From the NCBI RefSeq assembly GCF_035593305.1, contig NZ_CP141615.1, forward strand, positions 2,201,722 to 2,265,721: a stretch of DNA of 64,000 bases, read 5' to 3'. The stretch comes from Limnochorda sp. L945t. Lineage in GTDB: Bacteria > Bacillota > Limnochordia > Limnochordales > Geochordaceae. How positions within the stretch are numbered: the first letter of the stretch is position 1; each line of letters begins with the position of its first letter. The notes beneath the pieces are model-generated. The model was not told the origin of the DNA. It saw only the letters and a program-made list of their open reading frames with translations, and ran no database searches. A program made the translations under genes and the position numbers. Below are positions 7,274-15,760 of the stretch, in pieces.

Positions 7274-7822
7274 TTACCAGCCCCAGCCCGGGCCCATCAT
7301 GCGGCCCATGCCGCCGCCACGGTAGCCGCGGCCCAGGCCGCCGCCGCACGGCCCCATGCCCAAACCGCCGCCGTAGGGCCCGAAGGTCGTGATCTTCGCC
7401 TTCTGCTCATCGGTCAAGACCGCCCGGATCGCCAGCTGAGTCTGCAGCCGCTGCTCCGCCAGCTTTTGCTGCAGCTGCCCGATCTCCTGCAGCAAGGACT
7501 TGGCCTTCGCCTGGTCCGGCTGCGCCTGCCGCAGCACCAGCGCCAGTTCCTGGCGCTTGGCCAGCAGTTGCTGCTGGATGGGCGCCGCCTCCTGATACGC
7601 CTTGGTCTGGATCTCCTGGATCTGGCTGATTTGCTGATCCGTCAGACCCAGCGCCTGCCACACCGGAGGCACGCTGCCCGCTGCGCCCCACGCTCCCGGC
7701 CCTGCCGCCCGGCCACGAGGAGGAGCCGCGAGGCCGACGGCGGCCACCGACACCACCAGGCCCAGCGCCGCCACGGCCACGATCCATGGCGTTACCCGCT
7801 TGCCCCGCATCCAGTCGCGCAC
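7274..7822 (-). CDS. Spy/CpxP-like periplasmic LTXXQ protein
   Basis: This is an exported, mostly helical protein of the Spy/CpxP/zinc-resistance-associated family, whose members act as envelope chaperones or metal sensors. It has an N-terminal signal or anchor (VTPWIVAVAALGLVVSVAAVGLA), then two LTxxQ-like motifs (LGLTDQQISQIQ and VLTDEQKAKI) flanking long Gln-rich amphipathic helices. The C-terminus is Gly/Met/Arg-rich (GGGLGMGPCGGGLGRGYRGG), which could bind metal. GTG 7822 is used, with AAAAGGGG upstream. It is monocistronic. Envelope or metal stress is the likely context, but no partner two-component system is nearby. Confidence 0.75.
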   Translation of the reverse strand: MRDWMRGKRVTPWIVAVAALGLVVSVAAVGLAAPPRGRAAGPGAWGAAGSVPPVWQALGLTDQQISQIQEIQTKAYQEAAPIQQQLLAKRQELALVLRQAQPDQAKAKSLLQEIGQLQQKLAEQRLQTQLAIRAVLTDEQKAKITTFGPYGGGLGMGPCGGGLGRGYRGGGMGRMMGPGWGW

Positions 7823-7981
7823 AGTCCATCGCCCCTTTTCTTGCCCTTTCGTCTGGGAGGGCGCCGTCCGGAGCCCGGCGCTCTGCCGACCCCCCGCGCC
7901 TCTCTCCGGGGCTTACTGTGCCATGACGCTCTGGTCCGCGTATGAAGGGATTGTGGAGATCCGAAGAAGCCCGGCCCCGGC

Positions 7982-9292
7982 TCATCCCGCCGCTCCCGGC
8001 AGCCCGTCCCACTCCGTGTCGGCCAGCAGGCGCACCCGCACCTCGGCCCCGGCCGGCAGCCGCTCCACCTCGACCGGGATGGCGACCAGCACCCGGGCTT
8101 CAGCCGGGGAGCGGACCGACGACGACGATTGGCGGGCCAGGGGTTCCACCACCAACCGGCCCCCCGAGAGCCACGCCCGGGCGCGCAACCACCTCAACCG
8201 CCCGGGGGTCATCTCGAGGGGCGTCGCGAGCGTACCCGTGAGCTCCGGAGGGTGCCAGGGATGTCCCAGCCACACCCTGACCAGTGGCCGCATGAAGAGC
8301 TCCGCGGCGACCATGGCGCCCCCGGGCGTGCCCGGCAGGCCAAAGACGGGGCGCCCGTCCCAGACCCCGAAAGCCACGGGCCGGCCCGGACGAATGGCGA
8401 CCCGGTGGAAGCGCCACTGCACCCCCAGAGCCGCCAGGGTGGCGTGCACCAGGTCCCGCAGGCCGACGCTCATGCCGCCCGTGATGGCCAGGGCGTCCGC
8501 CCGCTCCATGGCGGCCAGGACTGTATCGCGCAGCGCCCCCTCGTCGTCACGCGCCACGCCCGCCAGCCGCACGCTCGCCCCCCAGGCCCGAAGCTGTGCA
8601 CCCAGGGCGTAGGCGTTGCTGTTGCGCACCTGGCCGGGACCAAGGCGCGGGGCCGAGGCCTCCACCACTTCGTCGCCCGTTGCTACCACGGCAAAGACCG
8701 GGCGCCTGCGCACGCGGACCCTCACCCGCCCCAGCGCTGCGAGGAGCCCCACGGCTCCCGCCGTCAACATGCGGCCTTCCCGGAGGGCGACCTCCCCGGC
8801 CCTGATGTCCCCGCCTGCCGCGAACGTGTTGGCGCCCGTCCCGACGGGCCGCATCACCGCAATGGCCCCGCCGGGCTGCGGGGCGGTCACCTCCTGCGGC
8901 ACCACCGCGTCGGCCCCCGGCGGGAGAGGCACACCCGTCATCACCCGGACGCACTCCAGGGGGCCCACCCGCGCCGACGCCTGCGAACCGGCGGTCACCG
9001 TCTGGAGCACCCGCACGACGACCGGGCTCTTCTCAGAGGCCTGCTCCACGTCCCGGGCACGGACCGCGTACCCGTCCATCGTGGCGCGGCTGGCCAGGGG
9101 CACGTCCTCCTCCGCGACCACATCCTCGGCGAGCACTCGCCCGGCCGCCTCCTCCAACGAGACCTCCTCCGCCCCCACAGGCCCCAGCTCCCTGGCCGCG
9201 GCGAGCACGCGGGAAAGGGCCTGTTCGTATGAGAGCAGCCCCTCCAGGCCGACCTCGGGCGTGCCCCCGCTCGTGGCCGAGTCGTGCGTCAC
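7982..9292 (-). CDS. moeA: Molybdopterin molybdotransferase MoeA
   Basis: MoeA inserts molybdate into adenylylated molybdopterin in the last step of molybdenum cofactor synthesis. The 436-residue product has the expected order: an N-terminal MoeA domain with LSYEQALSRVL and VPLASRATMDGYAVRARDV, a central MoCF-binding domain with VFAVVATGDEVV, GQVRNSNAYALGAQLRAWGA and ALAITGGMSVG, and a C-terminal beta domain. GTG 9292 is chosen because it overlaps the cutA stop in a GTGA junction and places the conserved N-terminus correctly. No molybdoenzyme lies in the window. It is the last gene of the mutase-cutA-moeA run. Confidence 0.93.
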   Translation of the reverse strand: MTHDSATSGGTPEVGLEGLLSYEQALSRVLAAARELGPVGAEEVSLEEAAGRVLAEDVVAEEDVPLASRATMDGYAVRARDVEQASEKSPVVVRVLQTVTAGSQASARVGPLECVRVMTGVPLPPGADAVVPQEVTAPQPGGAIAVMRPVGTGANTFAAGGDIRAGEVALREGRMLTAGAVGLLAALGRVRVRVRRRPVFAVVATGDEVVEASAPRLGPGQVRNSNAYALGAQLRAWGASVRLAGVARDDEGALRDTVLAAMERADALAITGGMSVGLRDLVHATLAALGVQWRFHRVAIRPGRPVAFGVWDGRPVFGLPGTPGGAMVAAELFMRPLVRVWLGHPWHPPELTGTLATPLEMTPGRLRWLRARAWLSGGRLVVEPLARQSSSSVRSPAEARVLVAIPVEVERLPAGAEVRVRLLADTEWDGLPGAAG

Positions 9293-9633
9293 TTCCCCGT
9301 CCCCTCCCCCCGGGGCCGGATTTCCTCTTGCATCCAGCGCCAGTACGGCTCGTGCAGCCGTTCGATGGGAATGGCGGAGATGGCGGGCACGGAGTAGGAA
9401 TGCATCTCCCGTACTGCTCGTTCCAGCGGCTCGAGGGCCTCCGCCACCGTCTTCACCAGCACCAGGGCCTCGCCCGCCTCCTCCAACCGGCCTTCCCACC
9501 AGTAGACCGAATGGACGGCCGGCACCACGCTGGCGCACGCCGCCAGCCTGCGTTCGACCAGGGAGCGGGCGATACGACGCGCCTCTTCTTCGCCGCCCGC
9601 GGTGATGTACACGAGGTAAGCTCGCCCGGTCAT
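9289..9633 (-). CDS. cutA: Divalent cation tolerance protein CutA
   Basis: This is a trimeric PII-like CutA1 protein linked to copper and divalent-metal tolerance. The 114 residues contain AYLVYITAGGEEEARRIARS, the conserved LAACASVVPAVHSVYWWEG segment, LVLVKT and the C-terminal YSVPAISAIPIER..YWRWM. ATG 9633 gives the standard length. It is coupled to moeA by a 4-bp overlap and follows the B12-binding mutase subunit after 22 bp, so it probably shares a transcript with both. Confidence 0.93.
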   Translation of the reverse strand: MTGRAYLVYITAGGEEEARRIARSLVERRLAACASVVPAVHSVYWWEGRLEEAGEALVLVKTVAEALEPLERAVREMHSYSVPAISAIPIERLHEPYWRWMQEEIRPRGEGTGK

Positions 9634-9655
9634 GGGGACCTGCCCGTCCCTTCTC

Positions 9656-10084
9656 TCACACCGGCGCTCGGGAGCGAGCGACGCTGCGCACGTAGCGGAC
9701 GATTTCGCCCAGGTCCGACCCGGGCGGGAAGACCCGGCGCACGCCCAAACCCACCAGGTGCTCCGCGTCCTCCGAGGGGATCGTGCCGCCCACCACCACC
9801 GGCACGTCCCCGGCGCCGAGCGCGCGCAGCTTCTCCAGCACCTGCGGGATGAGCGCATTGTGTGCCCCTGACAGGATGCTGATCGCCACCACGTCGACGT
9901 CTTCGTCCACCGCCGTGCGTGCCAGCTCCTCAGGGGTCCGGAACAACCCCGAGTAGATCACCTCCATCCCCGCATCCCGGAGCGCGCGGGCGATCACCTT
10001 GATGCCCCGATCATGCCCGTCCAATCCGACCTTGGCCGCCAGGACGCGGATCGGAAGGGCCTTCGGGCCGGCCGCATCGCTCAT
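9656..10084 (-). CDS. B12-binding small subunit of an acyl-CoA mutase
   Basis: This 142-residue cobalamin-binding subunit carries the base-off/His-on motif in [18 protein letters not shown] (DxHxxG), then [12 protein letters not shown] (SxL) and VVVGGTIP (GG). It supplies adenosylcobalamin to the large subunit encoded just upstream. The ATGA junction with the large-subunit gene (4-bp overlap) indicates translational coupling. A separate small subunit of this size is seen in isobutyryl-CoA mutase (IcmB) and in archaeal methylmalonyl-CoA mutases, not in the usual fused bacterial enzyme. Confidence 0.93.
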   Translation of the reverse strand: MSDAAGPKALPIRVLAAKVGLDGHDRGIKVIARALRDAGMEVIYSGLFRTPEELARTAVDEDVDVVAISILSGAHNALIPQVLEKLRALGAGDVPVVVGGTIPSEDAEHLVGLGVRRVFPPGSDLGEIVRYVRSVARSRAPV

Positions 10085-11715
10085 ACGACCGCCTCCTCCA
10101 CGTAGCTCCCCCAGACGCTCTTGAGAGTCTCCGTCATCTCCCCGAGGGTCGCGTACGCCTTGACCGCCTCGAGGATGGCCGGCATGGTGTTGTCGTCCCG
10201 CTGAGCCGCATCTCGCAGGGCGTCCAGCGCGAGCCGCACCCTGCGGTCGTCCCGGCGGGCCTTCACCTGCTGCAGCTTCTCCACCTGCCGCGTCTCGAGC
10301 TCGGGGTCGATGCGCAGGATGGGTACGCCCCGGTCCTCCTCCGGCGGGATGGTGTAGCGGTTGACGCCGACCACCACGCGGCGCCCCTCGGCCACTTCCC
10401 GCTGGAAGCGATACGCCGCCTCGGCAATCTCCCGCTGGGGATAACCGCGGCGGATCGCCTCGATCATGCCGCCCATCTCGAAGATGCGGTCGATGTACTC
10501 CGTGGCCCGCCGCTCCATCTCGGAGGTCAGGGCCTCCACGAAGTAGGAGCCCCCGAGGGGATCGACCACGTTGGCCACGCCGCTTTCCTCGGCGATGACC
10601 TGCTGGGTGCGGAGCGCAACGCGCGCCGCCTGCTCCGTCGGCAACGCCAGCGCCTCGTCCAGGCTGTTGGTGTGCAGGGACTGGGTGCCCCCGAGCACCG
10701 CGGCCAGGGCCTGCAGCGTCACCCTCACCACGTTGACCTCGGGCTGCTGGGCGGTCAGCGAACAACCGGCCGTTTGGGTATGGAAGCGAAGCATCCACGA
10801 CCGGGGGTTGCGGGCATGGTACCGCTCTTTCATGAAGTGCGCCCACATCCGCCGGGCTGCCCGGAACTTGGCGATCTCCTCGAAGAAGTCGTTGTGGCTG
10901 TTGAAGAAGAAGGAAAGCCTCGGGGCGAACGCATCGACGTCCAGACCGCGCTCGAGGCACGCCTCCACGTAGGTCAGGCCGTCCGCCAGGGTGAAAGCGA
11001 GTTCCTGGACCGCCGTAGCACCCGCCTCGCGGATGTGGTACCCGCTGATGGAGACGGTGTTCCACCGGGGCATGTACCGGGTGGCGAACTCGATGGTGTC
11101 CACCACCAGCTTCAGCGACGGCTCCGGCGGGAAGATGAACTCCTTCTGGGCGATGTATTCCTTCAGGATGTCGTTTTGAACGGTACCGCCGATGCGGGAG
11201 AGGGGTACCCCCTGCTTCTCCGCTACGGCGACGTACATCGCCATCAGGATGGCCGCCGGCCCGTTGACGGTCATGGAGGTGGTCACCTGGTCGAGGGGAA
11301 TGCCCTCGAATATGCGCTCCATGTCCGCCAGGGTGTCGACCGCCACCCCCTCGCGCCCGACCTCGCCCCTGGCCCTCGGGTGGTCCGAGTCGTAACCCAG
11401 CAGGGTCGGCAGGTCGAAGGCCACCGAAAGCCCCGTCTGCCCGTTTTCCAGGAGGTAGTGGAAGCGGCGGTTGGTCTCCTCGGCCGTGCCGTACCCGGCG
11501 AACTGGCGCATGGTCCACCGGCGGCCCCGGTACATGTCCGCGTGAATCCCCCGGGTGAACGGGTACTGGCCGGGGTCGCCCAGGTCCCGGGAGTAGTCCA
11601 GGTCCTCCACGTCGTGCGGCGTGTACACCTGCTTCAACGGGATCCAGGAGAGCGTGGCGAAGCCGCCGGCGCGCTCTTGCTGGTCCTCCCGATGCTCGGA
11701 AGCGTCGGCCCTCAT
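10081..11715 (-). CDS. Acyl-CoA mutase large subunit, isobutyryl-CoA mutase-like
   Basis: This is the catalytic subunit (544 residues) of a B12-dependent carbon-skeleton mutase. The TIM-barrel core is clear: [49 protein letters not shown] with catalytic His227, and [16 protein letters not shown]. Two substrate-recognition positions read F72 (RQFAG) and Q190 (IAQKEF). As I recall the family, methylmalonyl-CoA mutase has Tyr and Arg there to hold the carboxylate, while isobutyryl-CoA mutase has Phe and Gln. The two-gene layout also matches IcmA/IcmB. Automatic annotation would probably say methylmalonyl-CoA mutase. ATG 11715 is preceded by GAGAGGAGC. Confidence 0.88.
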   Translation of the reverse strand: MRADASEHREDQQERAGGFATLSWIPLKQVYTPHDVEDLDYSRDLGDPGQYPFTRGIHADMYRGRRWTMRQFAGYGTAEETNRRFHYLLENGQTGLSVAFDLPTLLGYDSDHPRARGEVGREGVAVDTLADMERIFEGIPLDQVTTSMTVNGPAAILMAMYVAVAEKQGVPLSRIGGTVQNDILKEYIAQKEFIFPPEPSLKLVVDTIEFATRYMPRWNTVSISGYHIREAGATAVQELAFTLADGLTYVEACLERGLDVDAFAPRLSFFFNSHNDFFEEIAKFRAARRMWAHFMKERYHARNPRSWMLRFHTQTAGCSLTAQQPEVNVVRVTLQALAAVLGGTQSLHTNSLDEALALPTEQAARVALRTQQVIAEESGVANVVDPLGGSYFVEALTSEMERRATEYIDRIFEMGGMIEAIRRGYPQREIAEAAYRFQREVAEGRRVVVGVNRYTIPPEEDRGVPILRIDPELETRQVEKLQQVKARRDDRRVRLALDALRDAAQRDDNTMPAILEAVKAYATLGEMTETLKSVWGSYVEEAVV

Positions 11716-11914
11716 GCTCCTCTCAACTCCCCTCCCTGCGGTGGAAGCGCCCGCCAGCCGGCGCGCCTGCCCCTGCTCACAGGGGTACGCCCAGGAGGGC
11801 GCCGCCCCCTCCAGGTGGTGATACGTCCCATCGCGATTTAAGGTATACCGGTTTCGCAGGAAGGGGCCAGAGCCCGTCCGTGGTAGACTGCCTGGGTGAG
11901 GAGGTGCAGGAGCC

Positions 11915-12568
11915 CTGCCACGTCCCGTCTTCATCGGCATCGCCGGCGGCACCGGTTCGGGCAAGACCACCGTGGCGCGCGCCATCCTGGCCCGGGTGCC
12001 CAGGGCGCAGGCCGTGCTCCTCGAGCAGGACGCCTACTACAAGGATCAGAGCCATCTCCCCCTGGACGAGCGGCGGCGCGTCAACTACGACCATCCTGCA
12101 GCCTTCGACACGGACCTGCTGGTGGCTCACCTGGACGAGCTGGCGGCAGGCCGGCCCATCGAGAAGCCCCTCTACGACTTCACCACGTATACCCGGACGG
12201 GAGCCACCGTCCGGGTCGCACCGGCGGATATCGTCATCGTCGAAGGGATCCTGGTGCTGGAGGATGCCCGGGTGCGGGAGCGGCTCGACATCAAGCTCTT
12301 CGTCGACACCGACGCCGACGTCCGGGTCTTGCGCCGCTTGCTGCGGGACATCCGGGAGAGAGGCCGCACCCTCGAGTCGGTGGTGAGCCAGTACCTGGAA
12401 ACGGTGAGACCCATGCACCTGCAATTCGTCGAGCCCACCCGCCGGTACGCCGACCTCATCATTCCCGAGGGCGGGCTCAATGAGGTGGCCATCGACGTCC
12501 TGGTCAGCAAGGTGCAGGCGGTCCTGGCCCAGCGGAGGCAACACAACGTATCCACGGTGGGTTCTTGA
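11915..12568 (+). CDS. udk: Uridine kinase with a probable CTG start
   Basis: Udk phosphorylates uridine and cytidine to the monophosphates in nucleoside salvage. The P-loop [12 protein letters not shown] sits at residues 8-19, followed by [22 protein letters not shown] and [11 protein letters not shown], all typical. There is no ATG, GTG or TTG in frame before the P-loop: the frame runs back to a TGA through only GGA GGT GCA GGA GCC. The codon CTG at 11915 has a perfect AGGAGGT nine bases upstream and gives a start seven residues before the P-loop, as in homologues. A GTG inside the P-loop (11972) would destroy the enzyme. The product is about 217 residues. Confidence 0.88.
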   Translation: MPRPVFIGIAGGTGSGKTTVARAILARVPRAQAVLLEQDAYYKDQSHLPLDERRRVNYDHPAAFDTDLLVAHLDELAAGRPIEKPLYDFTTYTRTGATVRVAPADIVIVEGILVLEDARVRERLDIKLFVDTDADVRVLRRLLRDIRERGRTLESVVSQYLETVRPMHLQFVEPTRRYADLIIPEGGLNEVAIDVLVSKVQAVLAQRRQHNVSTVGS

Positions 12569-12594
12569 CTAGGCGAGACCGGCCTGGCTATCCT
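12565..12594 (+). promoter_or_regulatory. Promoter upstream of the superoxide dismutase gene
   Basis: TTGACT (12565-12570) and TATCCT (12589-12594) are spaced by 18 bp, and the -35 box overlaps the udk stop codon. It would start a leader of about 50 nt before the TTG start of the dismutase. Confidence 0.5.
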
Positions 12595-12649
12595 ATCCTG
12601 TGCTTCGTAACGTCAACCATAGTCAAATCTTCGGGAGGAGCGGATAGCT

Positions 12650-13252
12650 TTGGCCGATCAAGTGGTCGCCAGGACCTTTGCGTCCATCCGCCAGCTGGAC
12701 GGCATCTCCGAGCGGACGATGACGGAGCATTACAAGCTCTACCAGGGCTACGTCAACAAGTACAACGAGCTCATGAAGCGGATCGCGGAGCTGACCGACG
12801 ACGACTACAAGGCTGCCAACCAGACGTACAGCCTCATCCGTGCGCTCAAGGTGGATCTCACCTTCGCCATCGGCGGCATGAAGAACCACGAGCTGTACTT
12901 CGACATCCTGGGCGGCACCGGCGGCAGGCCGGGCGGCGCGCTCTTGCAGCAGATCGAGAAGGACTTCGGCAGCTACGAGCGCTGGGCCGCCGACCTGAAG
13001 GCGACGGGGCTCGCCGCGCGGGGCTGGGTCTGGCTGGCGTGGGATCACGATCGCAAGTACCTGTTCAACTACATCGGCGACGCGCAAAACACCTTCCCCG
13101 TGTGGAACGCCACGCCGATCCTCGGTCTGGACACGTACGAGCACGCCTACTACATCGACTACGGCACCAACCGTGGTGCCTACATCGACGCCTACTTCCG
13201 CAACCTGGACTGGTCCAAGGTGGAGAGCCGCTTCAACGCCCTGCCCCGCTGA
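12650..13252 (+). CDS. Fe/Mn-family superoxide dismutase
   Basis: This enzyme converts superoxide to H2O2 and O2. The 200-residue protein retains the four metal ligands: His in RTMTEHYKLYQGYV, His in MKNHELYF, and Asp plus His in LGLDTYEHAYYIDY. It also keeps the gateway-type Tyr in GYV. The usual HHxxHH stretch after the first ligand is reduced to HYKLYQ, one residue shorter, so second-sphere residues differ from the E. coli enzymes. The start is TTG 12650 with GGGAGGAG upstream. It has its own promoter and a terminator hairpin just after it. Metal preference cannot be decided from sequence. Confidence 0.87.
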   Translation: MADQVVARTFASIRQLDGISERTMTEHYKLYQGYVNKYNELMKRIAELTDDDYKAANQTYSLIRALKVDLTFAIGGMKNHELYFDILGGTGGRPGGALLQQIEKDFGSYERWAADLKATGLAARGWVWLAWDHDRKYLFNYIGDAQNTFPVWNATPILGLDTYEHAYYIDYGTNRGAYIDAYFRNLDWSKVESRFNALPR

Positions 13253-13281
13253 GGCGAGTGCAGGACAGGGATCCGCAGCGT

Positions 13282-13320
13282 GAAAAGGGCTGCCCGGACA
13301 ACAAGCCGGCAGCTCTTTTC
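13282..13320 (+). terminator. Rho-independent terminator after the dismutase gene
   Basis: GAAAAGGGCTGCC pairs with GGCAGCTCTTTTC (one G-U pair) around a 13-nt loop, starting 29 bp after the stop codon and ending in a short T-rich arm. Confidence 0.7.
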
Positions 13321-13617
13321 GCGTCGTCCCCTGGGGTTGCACGTCTCGTCTCGTACGGGCGTGCAAGCGCGGTTTTGTAACCGCTTTCTACCTCGTATAC
13401 TCTTCGCCAAGAAGCCACGGTGGCGGGGCGGGGCACCATCTTTCCGGATTTCACCAGTTTCTGTCTGGAAGGAGACTGGGAGCGCCACGTGGAAGGCCCT
13501 CCCGCTCCCGGTACCGCCCGGCGAATCGGCCGCACTCTGGCAGGGCATACTGGTGCCCTGGCACGGTTTTGCCACGAGGGTCCTGGGCTGTTGGTCCTTG
13601 GGGAGGGCGTTCGAGAC
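13321..13617. other. Intergenic stretch with a weak promoter
   Basis: This stretch lies between the dismutase terminator and the LysM/M23 gene. A good -10 box, TATACT, sits at 13396-13401 with only poor -35 matches upstream, and would drive the next gene. The frame of that gene is open through most of the stretch (GTG codons at 13420 and 13489), so a longer N-terminus is possible. I see no other gene. Confidence 0.4.
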
Positions 13618-14778
13618 GTGGGTACATATGGCCAGGCGGCCGGCCGGCCGCTGGATCGGGAGACGACCCGCCGCCGTCTTGGGGGTTCCATGGGATGGAT
13701 GGGTCTGGCGGCGATGCTCGCAGGGCTTGCGGTGGGAGTCTTGCTGGGCGGTCGCGCCACGGGGCCCCTGGCCGCTCGGGCCGCAACGCCGGCCGTGCTC
13801 TCCCTCAAGCCTCAGCAGTACCCTCCGTGGCTGCGCACGCTCGCCCATAGCCCACCGGCCGCCGGCCGGCAAGGCACAGCCGTGCTGGCTTTGCAGCGGC
13901 TCCTGTTCAGCCTGGGCTACGACCTGAGCCTCGATGGGATCTTCGGGAGCGGGACGCGCCAGGCGCTGGCGCGCTTTCAACGCCAGCATGGCCTGCCTGC
14001 CACGGGCCGAGCCGATCGGGCCACCGTTTCACGGCTCGTCCAGGTCACCTGGTGGTATCCGGTCAAGTACGGTGACACGTTGAGCGGCATCGCTTCGCTG
14101 TACGGCACCGACGTCCGTACGCTCCAGGCCCTCAACGGGCTGTCCGGGGCGGCGATCCGGGCCGGGATGCGGCTGCTGGTGCCCCGTGCCGGCATCGGCG
14201 GCACCGTGAGCGAGTGGGGACGCTACGTGGTACAGCGCGGGGACACCCTCTGGGAGGTGGCGCGCCGATTTCAGGTTTCCCCGTCCGACCTGCAGCGCGC
14301 CAACGGCCTGCTGGACGCGCGGAGCCTGAGGCCGGGCCAGCACCTGTGGCTGCCGGCCGATCGCCGGCCGGCCGACGAGGGCAGCCAGTATCTCCTCTGG
14401 CCCGTGCAGGGGCCGGTGACCTCGAGCTTCGGCTGGCGGAGTTCCCCGTTCGGCAGCGGCGAGAGGGAGTTCCACGAGGGGGTCGACATCGCGGTCCCCG
14501 TGGGCACGCCGGTGCGGGCCGCTGCGTCCGGCGTGGTCATCCAGGCCGGGTGGATGGGCGGCTTCGGGTACGGTGTGGTCATCGACCACGGCGGCGGGCT
14601 TCAGACCCTGTACGGGCACAACCGCCGGCTGGCCGTCCGGGTCGGACAGAAGGTGCGGCGGGGCCAGGTCATCTCCTGGTCCGGCTCGACCGGGCGTTCG
14701 ACGGGGCCCCATCTCGACTTCCGGATCAAGAAGGACGGGAGGACCATCGATCCCCTCACCATGCTCCCGCCCCGCTGA
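13618..14778 (+). CDS. Membrane-anchored PG-binding/LysM/M23 peptidase-like protein
   Basis: This is a cell-wall protein with, in order: a hydrophobic anchor (MGWMGLAAMLAGLAVGVLLG), a peptidoglycan-binding_1 domain (LQRLLFSLGYDLSLDGIFG.GTRQALARFQ), two LysM repeats (VKYGDTLSGIASLYGTDVRT and VQRGDTLWEVARRFQVSPSD) and a C-terminal M23 domain (HEGVDIAVPVGTPVRAA, LYGHN, GPHLDFRI). M23 endopeptidases cut peptide cross-bridges using a zinc held by HxxxD and the second His of HxH. Here that last His is Asp (HLD), so activity is uncertain. GTG 13618 is chosen for its GGGGAGGG box; ATG 13690 or earlier GTGs are alternatives. Confidence 0.85.
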   Translation: MGTYGQAAGRPLDRETTRRRLGGSMGWMGLAAMLAGLAVGVLLGGRATGPLAARAATPAVLSLKPQQYPPWLRTLAHSPPAAGRQGTAVLALQRLLFSLGYDLSLDGIFGSGTRQALARFQRQHGLPATGRADRATVSRLVQVTWWYPVKYGDTLSGIASLYGTDVRTLQALNGLSGAAIRAGMRLLVPRAGIGGTVSEWGRYVVQRGDTLWEVARRFQVSPSDLQRANGLLDARSLRPGQHLWLPADRRPADEGSQYLLWPVQGPVTSSFGWRSSPFGSGEREFHEGVDIAVPVGTPVRAAASGVVIQAGWMGGFGYGVVIDHGGGLQTLYGHNRRLAVRVGQKVRRGQVISWSGSTGRSTGPHLDFRIKKDGRTIDPLTMLPPR

Positions 14779-14823
14779 GAGGGCTCGCACCGTGACGGTT
14801 CACATAGTTGCTCTCGTTCATAA

Positions 14824-14853
14824 TTGACATGGCTAAGTAACCTCGCGTATACT
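14824..14853 (+). promoter_or_regulatory. Strong sigma-A-type promoter of the iron permease gene
   Basis: TTGACA (14824-14829) and TATACT (14848-14853) are separated by 18 bp, close to consensus. The start codon of the FTR1 gene lies about 60 nt beyond the expected transcription start. No clear Fur or DtxR box could be recognised around it. Confidence 0.75.
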
Positions 14854-14923
14854 GGCGGCGGCAAACCCATGGGGCGCCCGTAAGGCGCTGGCTGCCCGGG
14901 TGCCCGCGAGAGGGGTCCAGCTT

Positions 14924-15760
14924 GTGGGAGCCGCAGCCCTGATCATGCTCCGCGAGGGTCTCGAGGCTTCGCTCATCGTCGCCATCCTCCTCGGATACCT
15001 GCACAAAGTGGGTGAGCCCCGCTCGTCCCGCTACGTGTGGCTCGGCGTGGCAGGCGCCGTGGCGGTGAGCCTGGCGCTGGCCCAGTTGTTCTCCCGGTTC
15101 GCCGGCGGCTTCGAAGGGCGGGCAGAGCAGCTCTTCGAAGGAGCGGTGATGCTGCTCGCCACCGGCGTGCTGACGTCCATGATCCTCTGGATGCAGGGGC
15201 AGGCACGCCACCTGCGGGGGCGCCTCGAGGCGCGCGTCGACCGGGCGCTCTCCAGCGGGCAGCTGTTGGGTCTGGCATCGCTCGCCTTCGTGGCCGTTAC
15301 CCGCGAGGGCGTGGAGAGCGTGCTGTTCCTGGGCGCCGTCTTCTTCCTCCAGCCGGATCCGACCGCGATGGCCGGTGCACTGGTGGGTCTCGCGGCGGCG
15401 GTGGCCATTGCGTACGCGATGGTGCGGGCCTCCTTGCGGCTCAATCTGCAGAAGTTCTTCTTCTTCACCGGCGCCCTCCTGGTCGCGCTCGGCGCCGGGC
15501 TGCTGGCAGGCGGCGTGCACGAGCTGCAGGAGGCCGCGATCCTGCCGGTCTTCGTCGAGCATGTGTGGGACATGAGCGCCGTGTTGCCGGAGCAGAGCGT
15601 ACCCGGCCAGTTGCTCAAGGCGCTGTTCGGCTACAACGCGGATCCGTCGCTGCTCGAGGTGCTCGGCTGGCTTGCTTACGTGGGTACGGTGGGCGCCCGC
15701 TACTTCGGGGCCACCCGGGTGCGGCCAGCCGTCTCCCCGGCTCCTCCTGCGGCCGCCTGA
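14924..15760 (+). CDS. FTR1/EfeU-family high-affinity iron permease
   Basis: This is a polytopic membrane protein of the oxidase-dependent iron transporter family. It carries two REGLE-type iron motifs, REGLE at residues 10-14 (MLREGLEASLIVAILLGYL) and REGVE at 127-131 (VAVTREGVESVLFLGAVFF), each in a transmembrane helix; about seven helices are visible. GTG 14924 is chosen because GAGAGGGG lies 8 nt upstream and the N-terminus then matches the family exactly. No EfeO or EfeB partner is adjacent, so it may work alone. The last 61 bp overlap the convergent aminotransferase gene. Confidence 0.9.
   Translation: MGAAALIMLREGLEASLIVAILLGYLHKVGEPRSSRYVWLGVAGAVAVSLALAQLFSRFAGGFEGRAEQLFEGAVMLLATGVLTSMILWMQGQARHLRGRLEARVDRALSSGQLLGLASLAFVAVTREGVESVLFLGAVFFLQPDPTAMAGALVGLAAAVAIAYAMVRASLRLNLQKFFFFTGALLVALGAGLLAGGVHELQEAAILPVFVEHVWDMSAVLPEQSVPGQLLKALFGYNADPSLLEVLGWLAYVGTVGARYFGATRVRPAVSPAPPAAA

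Noticed and set aside
12640-13252. Manganese catalase or other fold for the 12650 gene
   Set aside because: The H...H...DxxxH ligand order and NHELYF/LDTYEHAYY motifs fit only the Fe/Mn superoxide dismutase family.
14800-14925. Fur or DtxR box near the iron permease promoter
   Set aside because: No stretch matches the known 19-bp inverted-repeat consensus well enough.
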